Positions 15,750 through 23,639 of a DNA stretch of 46,975 nucleotides are shown piece after piece. The stretch covers positions 673 through 47,647 of the forward strand of contig NZ_QRLV01000013.1 of NCBI RefSeq assembly GCF_003472385.1, written 5' to 3'. The notes under the pieces were generated by a model. The model had not been told where the DNA came from. It did no database searches and saw only the letters and a list, made by a program, of their open reading frames with translations. The stretch comes from Sutterella sp. AM11-39. GTDB taxonomy: Bacteria; Pseudomonadota; Gammaproteobacteria; Burkholderiales; Burkholderiaceae_F. Within the stretch, counting starts at the first letter, position 1. Every line of letters begins with the position of its first letter. The position numbers and the translations under genes were made by a program.

Positions 15750-16334
15750 TTAAGCCGTTACTCGAACGTGCTTGCGAAGAAAGTCGTCTATCACGGTTTC
15801 GAGCAGAGTTACCAACGCCATCGCAACATCGTTGTCAGGTTGCTTTGCTGCGAGCTCGGCTCTTACCCAAGAAACCCAGGAGAGATGCTTCTCAGCAAAG
15901 GAAACCGCGGCGTCAGCGTGACCGGGCGCGGCAAGAAGACGCGCCCAGAAAGCCAACAGCACACCGAGATGATCGGCCGGCTCATGCAATGCCGCTTCGG
16001 GAGCAAGGCCGAAATCGCTCATCACCTGCAAGACCTCATCGCGCGGCTCCTGCATCACCAGTCCCGTCACCGCCACGCTTTGATGCGGCGTCACGGAACC
16101 TTCGCCGACGCAAAACGCACGTGTCCAGCAGCGGGACTGCTCCTCAATCGAGCTTTCCCGCAATACATGTGCTGCCTGACAAGCTGCCTTGGCCACGGTT
16201 TGAGGCCCTTCAGACAACGTCTGCATCATTGCGGTAAGACTCGAGCAAATCGAGTCATCCGCACCTTTGAGCAGCCAGTCAGAAAAAGTAAGCGCCACAA
16301 GAGCCGTCACACGATCGGAAAGATGTTCGGTCAC
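15750..16334 (-). CDS. TorD/DmsD-family molybdoenzyme maturation chaperone
   Basis: This is a 194-residue all-helical cytoplasmic protein with the TorD/DmsD/NarJ-type layout. These chaperones bind the twin-arginine signal of a partner molybdoenzyme, hold it until cofactor insertion, and release it for export. The sequence is divergent. The C-terminal signature region of the family appears as EPADHLGVLLAFWARLL (about residues 116-133), matching the E(P)xDHL(x)xxLxF pattern, which is the best evidence. The start is GTG 16334, with AGGAG ten bases upstream that lies inside the end of the preceding FeS-subunit gene. Its position directly between the FeS subunit and the sensor kinase says it serves the catalytic subunit encoded at 17109-19757. 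Confidence 0.8.
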   Translation of the reverse strand: MTEHLSDRVTALVALTFSDWLLKGADDSICSSLTAMMQTLSEGPQTVAKAACQAAHVLRESSIEEQSRCWTRAFCVGEGSVTPHQSVAVTGLVMQEPRDEVLQVMSDFGLAPEAALHEPADHLGVLLAFWARLLAAPGHADAAVSFAEKHLSWVSWVRAELAAKQPDNDVAMALVTLLETVIDDFLRKHVRVTA

Positions 16335-16348
16335 TTGTGTTTCACTCC

Positions 16349-17065
16349 TTACTTCACAAAGGTCTTCCGAGCCTCATACAGCACATTGGGCTTTGTCTGT
16401 TCGACAAGTTTGCGCGGCACGCCCACGGCATCGAACGTTGCATTGGGATGCAGCTTTTTGAGTTCCTCAATCGGCCCGCACTCCAGTGCGCGACCGGGAC
16501 AGGATGCCACGCAGGCGGGCTTAAGTCCGACACGCAGGCGATCGACGCACATGTCGCACTTGGTCATGTGAGGATGATCGGGCGCACCCATCTGTGTTTT
16601 TTCCAACGCCTCGAAGTATTGCGGCGCACCCCAGGGGCAGGCCTTCGCACAAGCTCCGCAACCGATGCACTTGGCGCTGTCGACAATGACCGCACCGAAT
16701 TCCTTTTCCTTGGAAATCGCCTTGACGGGACAAACCTTTACGCAGGCCGGATCATTGCAATGGTTGCATGACATAGAAAGCGGCACTACCTCGACGTCCG
16801 GAGCTCGTTTTCCAAACTCAAAGAATGTCACACGACGCCAATTTTCCTTCATGTCGAAACGCCGCAAAAAAGCATAGTTCGATGCTTTATCGGATGTTCC
16901 GGCTTTCCAGTCCCTCGGCGTTTCCAAACTCTTTAAAGAATTGTCCGTCAGACCGTTTAGCTTGGCGTCGCCGCGACGTCCCTCGTTCCACTCTTTGCAG
17001 GCAACCGTACATGTGGCGCAGCCCAAGCATCGCTTCTGGTTAAAGTAAAAACCCCACTGTGTCAT
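16349..17065 (-). CDS. DmsB-like four-cluster ferredoxin subunit
   Basis: This is a 238-residue electron-transfer subunit with four [4Fe-4S] sites: CLGCATCTVAC near the N-terminus, CNHCNDPACVKVCP, CIGCGACAKACP and CDMCVDRLRVGLKPACVASCP, the usual crosswise-liganding arrangement of DmsB/YnfG. It passes electrons between a quinol-oxidising membrane partner and the catalytic subunit. It carries no export signal, as expected for a protein that hitchhikes with the twin-arginine-exported partner. The gene lies 43 bases after dmsA-like and 14 before the torD-like gene. No DmsC-type membrane anchor is in the operon, so the complex may dock on another quinol dehydrogenase or work with an anchor encoded elsewhere. 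Confidence 0.9.
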   Translation of the reverse strand: MTQWGFYFNQKRCLGCATCTVACKEWNEGRRGDAKLNGLTDNSLKSLETPRDWKAGTSDKASNYAFLRRFDMKENWRRVTFFEFGKRAPDVEVVPLSMSCNHCNDPACVKVCPVKAISKEKEFGAVIVDSAKCIGCGACAKACPWGAPQYFEALEKTQMGAPDHPHMTKCDMCVDRLRVGLKPACVASCPGRALECGPIEELKKLHPNATFDAVGVPRKLVEQTKPNVLYEARKTFVK

Positions 17066-17108
17066 TTTCGTATTCCTCGACGTATTCGTTGATGATCTGC
17101 TTGAGCCG

Positions 17109-19757
17109 TTAGGCGGGCAATGTTGCGCTCACTTCACACACACACCCGCCGGCGGCAAAGCCGCCCGACTTCGATGTCTGCAGATGCAGGTAGGGGTCGC
17201 TCGCACCGATGTCTCGGTCGATCGTCAGCGTGTTGACGGCCCCGCCCACGTCAACGGGCACACGATGGCAAACGGCCTTGCCCGTACCGGCTGCGTCAAA
17301 GTAGGCGTCAAAGAATTCGGTTTGACTCGGCTGATACCAGGCGCCTTCACCGATCGATACGACTCCGGGCAATTGACGTACGGTGACTTTGGCCGGAAGT
17401 TTGATGCAACCTGCTTCGGTGTAGACATAAACGTCGGCACCGTCCTTGATACCGCGCGCTGCGGCGTCGTCAGGATGCATGGTCACGGCGTGCGGGAAAA
17501 CGTCCTGGATCATCGTCGTGTTGTCAAAGGACGAATGCGAACGATTGGGCATATGCGGCGTCGTGTACTGCAGCGTATAGCGACGACCCGAAGCATGAGG
17601 CGTTTTCTCGAGGATGTCTTCGTAGCCGTCGGCCGGGCGCACGTACTGGGCACGAGCCACACCGGCCTGAACGCGACCGCGCTGCGCAAGCCAGGGGGAA
17701 TAGAAATTGATTCGGCCGGTATCCGTCGGGAATTCTCCCGGAGCGAATTTGGCCGCTGCGATCACGCTCTTTTCGGGCGGTACGGGCAGCTGCAGGTTGG
17801 CCTTTTCAAGCATCTCCTCAAACGTAGGAAGCTTCATGTCGGGATCGACCGACTTGTAGGCTTCAGGCAACTTCGTACCCTGCCACTGAATGCGCATCAC
17901 ATCATGGTCCGTCATGCCGTGGCGTCCCCAATCCAGGCCGAGTCGCTCAGCGATCATCTCGTTGATGGCAACGTCGCTCTTGGCTTCGTACATGGGATTG
18001 ACAACGGCGTTGACCACGTTCATGTCGGTCTTGACACGACTGCCCGTAAAGAAGCTCTCTTCGAGGTGCGTCACCACCGGAAGGACCAGATCGGAATAAC
18101 GCGCCGTCGTACTCATGAAGCGTTCGTAGCTTACGACATAGTCGAGTTTTTTCCAGGCAAGAATCTTGGGATTGATAGAAGAGCGCTGATTAAACGGGTC
18201 GGCTGAACCGCCGCCGCGCCAAACCATATCAATTTCAATCTTGGCGTCGGGCCCCAGATCAATACCGTTGATGCCGAGCACGTCGGCTCGAATTTGTTCG
18301 GGCGTACGCGAATCGCGGCCTGTCAGCAACACTTTGCTTTGCATGTACTGAGAAAACAGCAATGCGCTGTGCTTTTTCCCCTTGCACATGGCAGGCGCCT
18401 TGCCGAGCTTGACCGCCATACCGTCAACGGGAGCCAGAGCGCCGATGCCGCCGCCTCGAACCGTTGCGTTGCCGGTCATAGCCGCCAGACACAGCAACAG
18501 CCAAACATGGTACATGCCGTTGCCGGTACGTTGCGCACCGCCGCAAGTCCATGTCGAATGCAGACAAGCGGGCTTGGTCTTGGCGTAAGTCACAGCCAGA
18601 GCCTCAATGGTTTCGGCCTGTACACCCGACAGGAGAGAGGCCCAGCGCAACACGCCCTCTTCCCCGCCGTGTTCACGATTGAGTTCATCGAGATACTCCA
18701 CAAACGACTGACCTTTAGGCGTCGTAAACGTGGTTCCCTTCCATGGCTTGCCCGTGATCGGATCTTTCGCAGGAGAATGACTGACAACCGTGTCACCCGG
18801 GAAAAAGCCGAAGCAATACTTGCGGATATACGCTTCATCGTGCAGACCGCGCCGATAGATCGTATTGGCCATGGCTGCCAGAATGGCACTGTCAGTCCCG
18901 GGACGCGGTGCAATCCACGGCGTAATGCCAGGGGCTCCCGTTGCCATGGCTCCTACCGTGCCCGTGTAGCGCGGATCAACCACCACGATCGGAATGCCCT
19001 TTTCTCTGGCCTTGGTCATGATGAAAGGCAGATGCGGCGACGTTGTTTGCGGGTCGGCACCCCAAACGATGATGAACTTGGAATTGAGCATGTCAATTGA
19101 CGGATGCCCGTTGACGCCCTTGCCGAGTGCGTTATAGAGCGCATCCATTTCGTTGCCGGCCGAGTGATGGCCCCAGCACGAAACGTACGGGCCGAGGAAA
19201 GCAAGCGGCGTGCTGCCAACCTCCCAGATGGGGATGTAGCCCAATTCCTTCTGGCGAGCTCTCGCCTTTTCGATATGCTCGCATGCACGGTCAATAGCTT
19301 CATCCCAGGAAATGCGCTTGAAGCCCGCAAGATTGCCGCGTTCGATCGTTTGAAGAAGCGGATACTTCAGACGGTCGGGAGCGTACAGGCGTTTACGTTC
19401 GGCATAACCCTTCATGCAGGCGCGACGCTGCATCTTACCGATCGATTCGTCCGTCTTGGCCGCTTCGCAACGCGGAACGTCACCGGCCGAGGTCAACGCA
19501 AGCAGTCTTCCGTTTTTGACATGGGCCTTTAACATGCACTGCCCGTGGCAATGGATTTCGTGATAGGTGTTGACGACTTTGACGCTTTTGTCGAGCGTTT
19601 CAGCAGGCTTGGCTCCGAGAACATCCAAATCGGTCTTGGCAAGAGCCTGTGTCCAACAGGACAAAGATGAGACGGCCGCCGCAGCGGACGTCATCTTAAG
19701 AAACTGACGACGTGTGGAGGGAAGAGCGCAACGGCTCTGTTGTTCGGATTTGCTCAT
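17109..19757 (-). CDS. DmsA-like molybdopterin oxidoreductase, twin-arginine exported catalytic subunit
   Basis: This is an 882-residue Mo-bisPGD enzyme of the DMSO reductase family. It starts with a twin-arginine signal (STRRQFLK, residues 14-21, followed by a short Ala-rich core), so the folded enzyme acts in the periplasm. The N-terminal cluster motif reads His66-x3-Cys70-x3-Cys74 and Cys114: the first ligand is His where DmsA has Cys. The family domains follow: RACMKGYAERKRLYAPDRLKYPL, FKRISWDEAID, VWGADPQTTSP, and the C-terminal cofactor-binding VTMHPDDAAARGIKDGADVYV. A candidate serine Mo ligand is in CWGHHSAGNE. It is first in a five-gene operon with DmsB-like, TorD-like, TtrS-like and TtrR-like genes. 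The substrate may be a sulfoxide, N-oxide or sulfur oxyanion; the regulator pair hints at the last. Confidence 0.9.
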   Translation of the reverse strand: MSKSEQQSRCALPSTRRQFLKMTSAAAAVSSLSCWTQALAKTDLDVLGAKPAETLDKSVKVVNTYHEIHCHGQCMLKAHVKNGRLLALTSAGDVPRCEAAKTDESIGKMQRRACMKGYAERKRLYAPDRLKYPLLQTIERGNLAGFKRISWDEAIDRACEHIEKARARQKELGYIPIWEVGSTPLAFLGPYVSCWGHHSAGNEMDALYNALGKGVNGHPSIDMLNSKFIIVWGADPQTTSPHLPFIMTKAREKGIPIVVVDPRYTGTVGAMATGAPGITPWIAPRPGTDSAILAAMANTIYRRGLHDEAYIRKYCFGFFPGDTVVSHSPAKDPITGKPWKGTTFTTPKGQSFVEYLDELNREHGGEEGVLRWASLLSGVQAETIEALAVTYAKTKPACLHSTWTCGGAQRTGNGMYHVWLLLCLAAMTGNATVRGGGIGALAPVDGMAVKLGKAPAMCKGKKHSALLFSQYMQSKVLLTGRDSRTPEQIRADVLGINGIDLGPDAKIEIDMVWRGGGSADPFNQRSSINPKILAWKKLDYVVSYERFMSTTARYSDLVLPVVTHLEESFFTGSRVKTDMNVVNAVVNPMYEAKSDVAINEMIAERLGLDWGRHGMTDHDVMRIQWQGTKLPEAYKSVDPDMKLPTFEEMLEKANLQLPVPPEKSVIAAAKFAPGEFPTDTGRINFYSPWLAQRGRVQAGVARAQYVRPADGYEDILEKTPHASGRRYTLQYTTPHMPNRSHSSFDNTTMIQDVFPHAVTMHPDDAAARGIKDGADVYVYTEAGCIKLPAKVTVRQLPGVVSIGEGAWYQPSQTEFFDAYFDAAGTGKAVCHRVPVDVGGAVNTLTIDRDIGASDPYLHLQTSKSGGFAAGGCVCEVSATLPA

Positions 19758-19931
19758 GCGATTCTCCTGTTTTGGGGCAGAGAAGCTGCCGAGACCTTCT
19801 TGTTTTTGTGAGTACTCGGCTCCATGGTCTCATCTTGGCCTGCCGGAGTAATTCCGACAACTGTCCCAAAGTGCAGTTATTCCTTTTCGGAATAGCGAAT
19901 CCGCTAGAACGTCGACGTCCGTCCCCTAAAC
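19758..19931 (-). promoter_or_regulatory. Promoter region of the molybdoenzyme operon with several palindromes
   Basis: This region holds TATTCC-TTTTC-GGAATA (19878-19894, perfect 6-base arms), a nearby CGGAGTAATTCCG with 4-base arms, and a longer-range GAGACC...GGTCTC pair. One or more could be sites for the TtrR-like regulator encoded in the same operon. No footprint or consensus supports a choice between them. Confidence 0.35.
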
Positions 19932-20368
19932 TTAATTCGCGTCGGTAAGAGACATGCGAGCAAACGTTCGGCGCGCTGCGTCAAGCCCTTCAGTCTGCGC
20001 CCTGCATTCGATCAAATATTGTTCCAAGCGGCGAATATGCGTGTTGTGCTCTGTGTGAGGATGTTTTAAAAGCCAAACCGGACGCGCCGCGATCCGCCGG
20101 TTCTCCAGAACAAGTTCCAATTTGCCGGTTTTGAGATGCGAGCTGATCTGCCACAACGGTACGCCGACCGCGTAACCGGCAGCGGCCAGGGCAGCAGCAA
20201 GCGCTCCGGCATTATTCACCCTCATCGTCGGCTCCACCCAGATGGCCGCGCTCTCATCTTTGCCGAGCATCAGCGTTCGTCCGCTTCGCTCCGCAATAAT
20301 CGGTCGTTTTTGAAGGTCCTCCAGTACGCGCATGGCGCTTTGCGTTTTCAAAAAATCTGGGGCCACGG
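19932..20368 (-). pseudogene. LysR-family regulator, C-terminal fragment (5' part deleted)
   Basis: Only the last half of the substrate-binding domain remains, from VAPDFLKTQSAMRVLEDLQK to the end; the helix-turn-helix and the first half are absent. Recognisable pieces are ERSGRTLMLG, the stretch VEPTMRVNNAGALAAALAAA, GYAVGVPLWQI and the hydrophobic WLLKHPHTEHNTHIRRLEQYLIEC, typical of LysR C-termini. The frame continues antisense into the M20 fragment that starts at about 20384, so an open frame of 231 codons gives a false impression of length. The break between 20365 and 20384 is shared with the divergent M20 fragment: one deletion removed both 5' ends and the promoters between them. Confidence 0.75.
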
Positions 20369-20375
20369 CAACGGT

Positions 20376-20858
20376 TTGGGCTGCATCAACGTCGGCCTGA
20401 TGAGCGCGGGCGAATGCCGCAACGTGATTCCCGTACACGCTCAGATTCAAATGGGAGTGCGCGGCGAAACGGCCGAAATCAACGACTTTATGGTTGACCA
20501 GGCTGTCAGAATCGTCAAAGGCACCGCCTTGGCCTACGACGTTCAATACGAAGTGGAAAAAGTCGGTGAAGCCGGTGAAATGATTAACGATCGTGAGCTG
20601 ATCGATCTTGTTGCGGAATGCGCTCACGAAGAACCCACCTGCAAGAACGTTGTGGAACGCAAGAAACTAGGCTGCTCGGAAGACTTCACGCTTCTGGCTC
20701 GACGCGTTCAGGCTCACGGCGGCAAGGCCGAATTCTTCGTTGTCGGCGCCGACAGAACGGCGGCTCACCATCAGCGCGAATTTGATTTCGACGAAACGGG
20801 TCTTGAAACCGCCTTCGGCATTTTCCGCCGTACCCTTGAAAAATTAAACGGCCGCTAA
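20376..20858 (+). pseudogene. M20-family amidohydrolase (AbgA-like), C-terminal fragment (5' part deleted)
   Basis: From about 20384 the frame encodes the last roughly 155 residues of an M20 peptidase of the AbgA-like type: INVGLMSAGECRNVIP, the dimerisation-domain strand VRGETAEIN, a Cys/Ser-Glu-Asp motif (CSEDFTLLARRVQ) and the C-terminal HHQREFDFDE with a metal-binding His. The N-terminal metal-binding domain (the HACGHD region) is absent. It lies head-to-head with a truncated lysR; in Escherichia coli abgR (LysR) and abgA are divergent in the same way, so this looks like the collapsed remains of such a locus. It ends just before a strong terminator (20891-20923). The intact M20 gene at 10627-11730 is a different enzyme and not its missing half. 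Confidence 0.75.
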
Positions 20859-20890
20859 CGCCGAACGACGGGCAATCTGACAGCCCTCCT

Positions 20891-20923
20891 CCTCCCGATG
20901 CCATGCGTGTCGGGAGGATTTTT
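20891..20923 (+). terminator. Rho-independent terminator after the M20 fragment
   Basis: CCTCCCGA (20891-20898) pairs perfectly with TCGGGAGG (20910-20917), followed by ATTTTTAT. The T run on the plus strand assigns it to the M20 fragment. Confidence 0.8.
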
Positions 20924-20924
20924 A

Positions 20925-21036
20925 TGAAGGCAGACAAAGACTCGCCTTCGTAGGATGCAGCCAATTGCAGCAGGCCCTTGTCCTCCGCTCTAAGTCGAAA
21001 TTGAACTCGTTTCACTGCAGAGACGGTGCTGCCCAT
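20925..21036 (-). pseudogene. TacA/DUF1778-like antitoxin, N-terminal fragment
   Basis: ATG 21036 opens a frame whose first 37 residues (VKRVQFRLRAEDKGLLQLAA, then YEGESLSAFI) match the ribbon-helix-helix start of DUF1778/TacA antitoxins. These neutralise GNAT toxins that acetylate aminoacyl-tRNA. The similarity ends near residue 37, where the frame runs backward through the terminator of the M20 fragment. The rest of the antitoxin and the acetyltransferase toxin gene that normally follows are missing. It is a leftover of a toxin-antitoxin pair, cut by the rearrangement that also made this scar region, or by a separate deletion. Confidence 0.5.
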
Positions 21037-21075
21037 TATTATCTCCCCGAACTTTCACTCTCTGTGTTCTGCCTG

Positions 21076-22242
21076 CTATACGCCTTGCTTGTCGGATTCC
21101 CGCGCAATTAATCCGTCCGGGCCTTCGTTTGTAAAGAGTTCCAACGCAATCGCCTCCACGCGTTTGTCAAACGGAAAACAATCGTCCCAGTCGCGCATGA
21201 CGCCGAGCTCGCCGCGCAGTATTTCTCGGATTTCGTCGTCCGTCAGATGTTGGGCTGAATTCCGGCTCAACAGATTGCTGCGGATGATGAACGACTTATC
21301 TGTCTTGAGCTTGTCCACGACGGCTTTGGGCAAATCTCGGCGTTCTGAGAGTTCGCGGCGAACGTCAAACGACTTGCTTTGCGCAAGCCGCGTGAGCAAT
21401 TCCTCCTGAACACCTTGCTCGTCCCAATACGCCAGAGACGAGTGAACCGATACCTGCAGCCAGAAAATCGGCTCGTTGGGATCAATTTCAAGTGCATTGG
21501 TTCCGCTGTCGACTTTGACAAATCCGATGGCGAATACGTACTCGCCGATGCGTCCGTACGGGTTCGTGCAGGAAAGATTCTCTCGGCGACGCAGATGGGC
21601 CGTCTTCGGTGCAACGAAGTCGTTTTCTTCGATTCTTATCCGCAGCTCCTCGAGCGTCTCCCTCAGATCTCCATCGGGATCGTTGGTAAACGCTTCGACA
21701 AAAGTCTTGAGCTTGTCGATGACTCCGGCCTCAATCATGTCCTCCGAGAAACCGCTGAAGTGCACAAGGTTTTGGAACACCTGAGACTTGATCGCCTCAT
21801 CGCGCTTGACGAAGACGATGAGCTCTTCAACATTGAGCTTGAAAAGGTTTTCGGGATTCTTTGCAAGCACGTTGCAGACGTCGAACCCGTGATCTTTTGC
21901 AAGCAGTCGCACTGCTTCCTCTGAAAGACCGTGACCGGCAGCGGCAATCTCGCGCATCCAGACGTCGGGGTGTCGAGCCAGGCGATCAAAAAATACGGAT
22001 GCCTCTTTGACGATAATTGAGGCCTCGTTCTTGTTTTGTACTCGCGACATCAGACTGCCGGCCTTTTCCGTTTTGAGCGGACAGATAAAGACGTCCTCGA
22101 GTGTATCCAGAGACAGTTCCCCCTCTTTTCTGCGGCCGCCGAACAGTGCAAGCAAAGACACCGACTCGAGCTTGTCGGCAAGTTCGTAGAAATTGTGATG
22201 CCTGACTTTGCGCAACATGAATTCACGCGGGAAAAATCCCAT
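21076..22242 (-). CDS. Unknown helical-repeat protein (HEAT/leucine-rich-variant-like), AAA cluster
   Basis: This is a 388-residue soluble protein I cannot assign. It contains repeated helix pairs with Leu, Asp and Arg at regular spacing, for example FDRLARHPDVWMREIAAAGHG, LSEEAVRLLAKD, LLTRLAQSKSFDVRRELSERRDLPKAVVDKL and FIIRSNLLSRNSAQHLTDDEIREIL. This is the pattern of HEAT or leucine-rich-variant solenoids used for protein or nucleic-acid binding. No catalytic motif is apparent. AAGGAG seven bases before ATG 22242 supports the start. It lies 57 bases behind the unknown gene at 22300-23382 on the same strand, so they form an operon divergent from the tandem AAA+ gene. It could supply substrate recognition for the ATPase. 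Confidence 0.7.
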   Translation of the reverse strand: MGFFPREFMLRKVRHHNFYELADKLESVSLLALFGGRRKEGELSLDTLEDVFICPLKTEKAGSLMSRVQNKNEASIIVKEASVFFDRLARHPDVWMREIAAAGHGLSEEAVRLLAKDHGFDVCNVLAKNPENLFKLNVEELIVFVKRDEAIKSQVFQNLVHFSGFSEDMIEAGVIDKLKTFVEAFTNDPDGDLRETLEELRIRIEENDFVAPKTAHLRRRENLSCTNPYGRIGEYVFAIGFVKVDSGTNALEIDPNEPIFWLQVSVHSSLAYWDEQGVQEELLTRLAQSKSFDVRRELSERRDLPKAVVDKLKTDKSFIIRSNLLSRNSAQHLTDDEIREILRGELGVMRDWDDCFPFDKRVEAIALELFTNEGPDGLIARESDKQGV

Positions 22243-22299
22243 TTCTTGTCTCCTTGCTGCCGATCGTTTGGCAGCTAACGTTTGTTTATGTGGTTACCG

Positions 22300-23382
22300 T
22301 CAGGATGTTGTGGCGGAAGAGTTGGATTGCTGATAGCCCTTGAAAATCGCCAAGGATCGTTTGCCCAGGCGTTCGGCTTCCTCCAGTCCCCAAGTCATAA
22401 AGTCGGCCGCCTCCTGTCTGTCAGACGGCACGACCGGCGTTTCGGCAACGCGGGCAAGACAAACTAAGAGATCCCGCATTCGCCCGGCGTAGAACTCTTC
22501 GAGCGGATAAAGACTCGTCGGCTTGAAATTTCGTTGTTCGCGAGCAGTTTCAAGCCAGTCGGCAACCAGCTCCGCCAATTTCGGATAACGATCTGCCATA
22601 GCAAGCAATTTCTGTTCATTGTTGGCAATCAGCCATCCGCGCTGGCCACCTCTCAACGTGACGTGAAACGCACCGCGATAGGTGCCGTTTTCTTCGTCGC
22701 AAAAGACGTAGCTTCGCCATATGTCCTTTCTGAAGCCCCCGGTACGAACGGGCGTGGAGAAGACGTCGAAGCCTGAGGGCGAACATTGTTTTCGGCAGTA
22801 GTCCTGCATGATCGAAAGTGCCTTGTTGACCATGAAGTCAGTACACGACGCAAAGTCGCGAATCGACTGTGCAACCGGTTCGGGATCAGACGTTTCTCGG
22901 CACTTGAGCAAATCCTGAATGCCTTCGGAGCAATGACAGACGGCGTTGAGCAACGAAAACGGATTGCCGCACTTGTCCGCTTTGAAGGTTTTGACACAAC
23001 CCCAATAATCGTCGCGGTCTTCGTCCTCGTCACTGTCCCACAGGCAGGCGGCTCGGTTTAAGTCGCAATAGTCAAGAGCTTCGTAGAGCTCAAGCGCCTG
23101 CTTTTGCTTGTCATACGGGAAACGAACCAGCACGTCGTGCTCTTGATCTCCTTTCCTGCAATAGAGAACCAGATAGAAATCGGTACGCGGTTTCCCTTCT
23201 GCAGTGATAACCGGATATTCCGCTTCAACGCGATCGAGCGTAACCGTGATGCCGTGCAAGTCGAATTGGCGCTCACGGAAGTCTTCAGCTTTGAGGTTTA
23301 ACCCTTCGATGAGATGCTTCACGGGCTCGCTGTTGCAATTGAATGCATTTACTGTGTCGTCAATGTCGGTGCACGAATCCAT
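22300..23382 (-). CDS. Unknown protein, AAA cluster
   Basis: This is a 360-residue soluble, acidic protein of no family I recognise. It has a very acidic loop (DSDEDEDRDDYWGC, about residues 115-128), nine or more cysteines, including a Cys-His rich part around AVCHCSEGIQDLLKC, and a C-terminal helical region (LEEAERLGKRSLAIFKGY). The cysteine spacing does not form a clear zinc-finger pattern. ATG 23382 follows GGAAAAG. It is transcribed with the repeat protein downstream and divergently from the tandem AAA+ gene across a 257-base region that holds the shared 19-bp palindrome. Its presence between two such genes suggests a component of one machine; no activity can be claimed. Confidence 0.65.
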   Translation of the reverse strand: MDSCTDIDDTVNAFNCNSEPVKHLIEGLNLKAEDFRERQFDLHGITVTLDRVEAEYPVITAEGKPRTDFYLVLYCRKGDQEHDVLVRFPYDKQKQALELYEALDYCDLNRAACLWDSDEDEDRDDYWGCVKTFKADKCGNPFSLLNAVCHCSEGIQDLLKCRETSDPEPVAQSIRDFASCTDFMVNKALSIMQDYCRKQCSPSGFDVFSTPVRTGGFRKDIWRSYVFCDEENGTYRGAFHVTLRGGQRGWLIANNEQKLLAMADRYPKLAELVADWLETAREQRNFKPTSLYPLEEFYAGRMRDLLVCLARVAETPVVPSDRQEAADFMTWGLEEAERLGKRSLAIFKGYQQSNSSATTS

Positions 23383-23543
23383 TTGTCTTTTCCGGCTATG
23401 CCGGCTCCTCTCTTCTCATAACCGTGCGCTCGCATAAGCTGACGGTGTTTAAACATTTCGTTGACGGAGATCGTAAGAGTGGATGCGACAGACTGCGTCG
23501 CATTGCAACGAAAAAAGCGAAAAGGGGAAACAATTGCGCATCA

Positions 23544-23583
23544 GTTGATCAACGAACGCTCCATGCGTCAATCGTTGACGCAT
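23544..23583. promoter_or_regulatory. Divergent control region of the AAA cluster with the shared palindrome
   Basis: ATGCGTCAATCGTTGACGCAT (23563-23583) has perfect 9-base arms and contains the same 19 bp found at 3280-3298. A second perfect palindrome GTTGATCAAC lies at 23544-23553. Both lie between the divergent genes at 23382 (minus) and 23640 (plus), so one protein could control both directions. Confidence 0.6.
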
Positions 23584-23639
23584 CGAGACCTATTCTGCAC
23601 TTGTCGAATTTCACGAAATAAATAATGAGAAAGTGCTGT

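Noticed and set aside
17184..18206. Long plus-strand frame opposite the molybdoenzyme gene
   Set aside because: It is an antisense shadow of a GC-rich gene. The minus-strand product has complete family motifs.
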